DNA from: Liolophura sinensis
Taxonomy: Eukaryota > Mollusca > Polyplacophora > Chitonida > Chitonidae
Length of the DNA stretch: 64,000 bases
NCBI RefSeq assembly: GCF_032854445.1
Contig: NC_088300.1
Coordinates: forward strand, 25,217,608 to 25,281,607
Direction of reading: 5' to 3'
Shown: piece by piece, positions 61,671-64,000 of the stretch
Layout of the letters: every line of letters starts with the position of its first letter
How positions within the stretch are numbered: the first letter of the stretch is position 1
Notes under the pieces: generated by a model
What the model saw: the letters and a program-made list of their open reading frames with translations, nothing else
Databases searched by the model: none
What the model was told of the DNA's origin: nothing
Made by a program: the position numbers and the translations under genes

Positions 61671-64000
61671 TTTAACACTTTTTTAGAAGCCTTGTTGTAA
61701 AGGCTAAATCGGCTTTTACAATTTGAATATTTATTCCGAACAAATCACAGTGGACATAATTTCCGAAATAATCCTCTAAGCGAGCCATGCAGGCCTGTTA
61801 TCTAAATGTGACGAATTCAGGGTCAAGCCAAGTATTAACCTGGACAATGTGGTGTTGTTTGCTTTTTACTAAGATGGGAATGCTCTGAAGACAAATGTGA
61901 CAGTGGTCATGCCGTACGCATAGTAAGATCAGAAAGTAACTGGATTTGTAGGCTGGTATCATACGTGTACACATTCTATAGCGGTTAATTCTTATTCCTC
62001 AAATATCGTGCAACAACACCCGAGATGAATTGTTTGCGCTCACGTCTATATGCTATGTCATTGATAGGTCAGAAAGACTAGACATTCCAGTAAAAGAGGC
62101 GGCGACTCTGTCTACACTGTTACATTATAGATAAAAGATTCCATACAAGATATTGAACAACAATACTGATAGTGATTACGGTCTTCCACGTATCATCGAT
62201 CCCCAGCTATTGATCCGAACAGTATGGTGCCTGGATAAGAAGTAATTAAACAGGCCTGGATATCCAGGATCACGGCTCTAGCTCTCTCATATAATTCACG
62301 TCGGGTACAACTACAATGTTGTACATGTGTACCTAAACGGCTGGAATGTTTTTTCGTTTTAACGTCTCAGGTCAAAGACGAAAACAGTTCCAGAGTCATA
62401 TATTAGATACAACTTAAGAAATCGATGTCCTGTACATGAGTACATGAATACCTACAGCGAAGGAATCCTTTTTCTTATGCCATTTTAAACCAAAAATGTG
62501 ATCGTTCCATTCTTGTTATAACTTGATTTGCCAAAGTTACTGTATCTGGTCTGCCTCAGTGTTATGCAATTGGCACTCTAATGTAATGGAAAGAAGTTAA
62601 CGTCACCTTGGCGTGAACGTTTTAATGATAAAAGCACACACACACAAACAAAAATCTCGGGAAAAAGACATAACGCGGGAAATATCCGGCAATATCCCCC
62701 TCCCTTCCCGCAGAGCCAAGAGTCGATCGCTCGTTACACGACATCATCACTCTAGGCAACATCTTTAGTCCTCGTTTCCTTGTCACCAATGTATTACCAC
62801 GCCAGTAACTTGATCTCAAGCAAAGCCTTCCCATTCCTAAATTGTTGTTTATCAGTACAGAAACAAACCATTGAAAGTTCACCTAGAGAAACAAGCGTGA
62901 ACGTAGATATGTACCCCAACTTAAAAGAAATATCGACTTGTACGGTATGGTATAAAACGGATTTAGTGACAAAGTCTCTTACGACAGTGTTTAAGTAGAA
63001 TTGGAAGGTGGCACATTAGTTAATCCCATGAGGTGTGAACTTGTGTGAAGCGGAAACTTGAGCCATTATTACGTCAAAAATGGAGCCTAGCACAACGTCT
63101 ACAATGTTACAGCGTATCAGTTTCTATTGTAACGCTGTATTGTGTTTAATGAGACGTAATCATGGTGAGAAATGAAAATTTGACTTCGTTAACAAGTCCC
63201 TATTTGATGTGAATTTACGCAGCTCTGGAATTGCCAGTTGAAATAACAGGGAAATGTTCTTGAGCACACTGTAAATCCTCAGTCAATCAAATACATACCA
63301 GCATTCAAATTTAATACATTTAGAATTACGAATTAATTTTCAAGATATCTATAAAGGGCATCAGGAACTAGCCAGAGATGGTCCATTAAGTGAATCTTGA
63401 TGAGAGATTCAATAATGTGTTTGATGAAAATCTGCCATATTTGACTTCCTGAAACGAATGCGTGGAAGACACACTGATCAGATGATGTGATTAATATGTT
63501 TTAACGTTGAAAACATTGGGTGAAACACCATTGTCTCTTGGTCAAAAAAAAATTATACACTACTGAGAAATTTTTAAATTGTTATCCAGTTAAATTCAAA
63601 ATTATATTCAAGAAGATAATATCAATACGTTTTCATTATTGTTGTTTTATGTCTAATTGCCTAATTTCCATCAATATACTCACAAAAAGGCCAGCAAAAG
63701 TCTGTTACCTGTTTGTGCCTTCTTCGATTTTGTTCCACAAATAAATTGAATTCACTTCCGTGGAGATTGGTTTTCCATTTGAACAGCCTGGAAGAATGAA
63801 TGATTACAGCTTAATGCCACTTTGGCAATATTGCCGCCATATCGAGTAGCGTCGCAGAAAATGGACAAATAAATTACGTTTATCAATAGAAACCCAACAT
63901 GGATATATTTCTGGGATTCTTTTCCTCATATAACTACAACATAGTGAGACCAGGTCAACCAGAGATTTATTGCTGGTGGTTAAGCCATCGCAATGACACA
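61671..64000. other. Intergenic, no gene seen
   Basis: AT-rich; a short CA repeat lies near 62636-62650. Frames at 62622-62882, 62780-62998 and 63520-63744 show no coding-like feature. Confidence 0.45.

Overview
This is a piece of nuclear genome from an animal, most likely a mollusc or a related lophotrochozoan. The base composition is AT-rich and genes are sparse. One gene family has spliceosomal introns, TATA boxes and AATAAA signals. The window is full of tRNA-derived SINEs whose 3' tails (the 'GTACGGCGTAAAACACCAA' and 'GTACGACGTAAAACCCCAA' types) I associate with molluscan genomes. No ribosomal RNA, bacterial-type operon, CRISPR array or full-length autonomous transposon was found.

Left part (1-10.6 kb): this holds the only well-supported protein-coding genes, three copies of one two-exon family. 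Copy A (1-439, minus) runs off the left edge. Copy B (3724-4832, minus) and copy C (9431-10532, plus) are complete, and each encodes 261 residues. All three have the same 19-nt first coding exon, the same phase-1 intron, a TATA box about 100 bp upstream, and a shared 5' flank of 0.7-0.8 kb. A and B are head-to-tail; B and C are divergent. The protein resembles the papain-like (C76/herpes-tegument-N-type) cysteine-peptidase domain found in several animal transposon-linked proteins. Both expected catalytic positions are changed in both complete copies, so I read it as a preserved family of dead peptidases. This is the best candidate for something undescribed.

Centre (12-42 kb): this is an array of direct repeats. 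A composite unit with module order S-P-T-U-V-W-R-X-Y-Z occurs as one copy of about 9.1 kb (19.19-28.33 kb, enlarged by an internal W-R-X duplication), one of about 6.4 kb (28.33-34.69 kb) and several partial copies. It carries short recurring reading frames of unknown function, two possible cysteine-rich exons, a 21-bp in-frame repeat and many SINEs. The frames are broken in some copies, so most of the array is probably decayed.

Right part (42-64 kb): this holds smaller duplicated blocks, SINEs, three minisatellite or satellite arrays (45.1-45.8, 55.8-56.7 and 59.1-59.8 kb), a possible 61-residue membrane protein (50.98 kb), a broken multi-helix membrane reading frame (49.3-49.7 kb) and a tRNA-Ser-like relic (61.6 kb). 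Long stretches have nothing I can call a gene. All homology statements between blocks rest on reading the window against itself by eye; all family assignments come from memory and were not checked by search.
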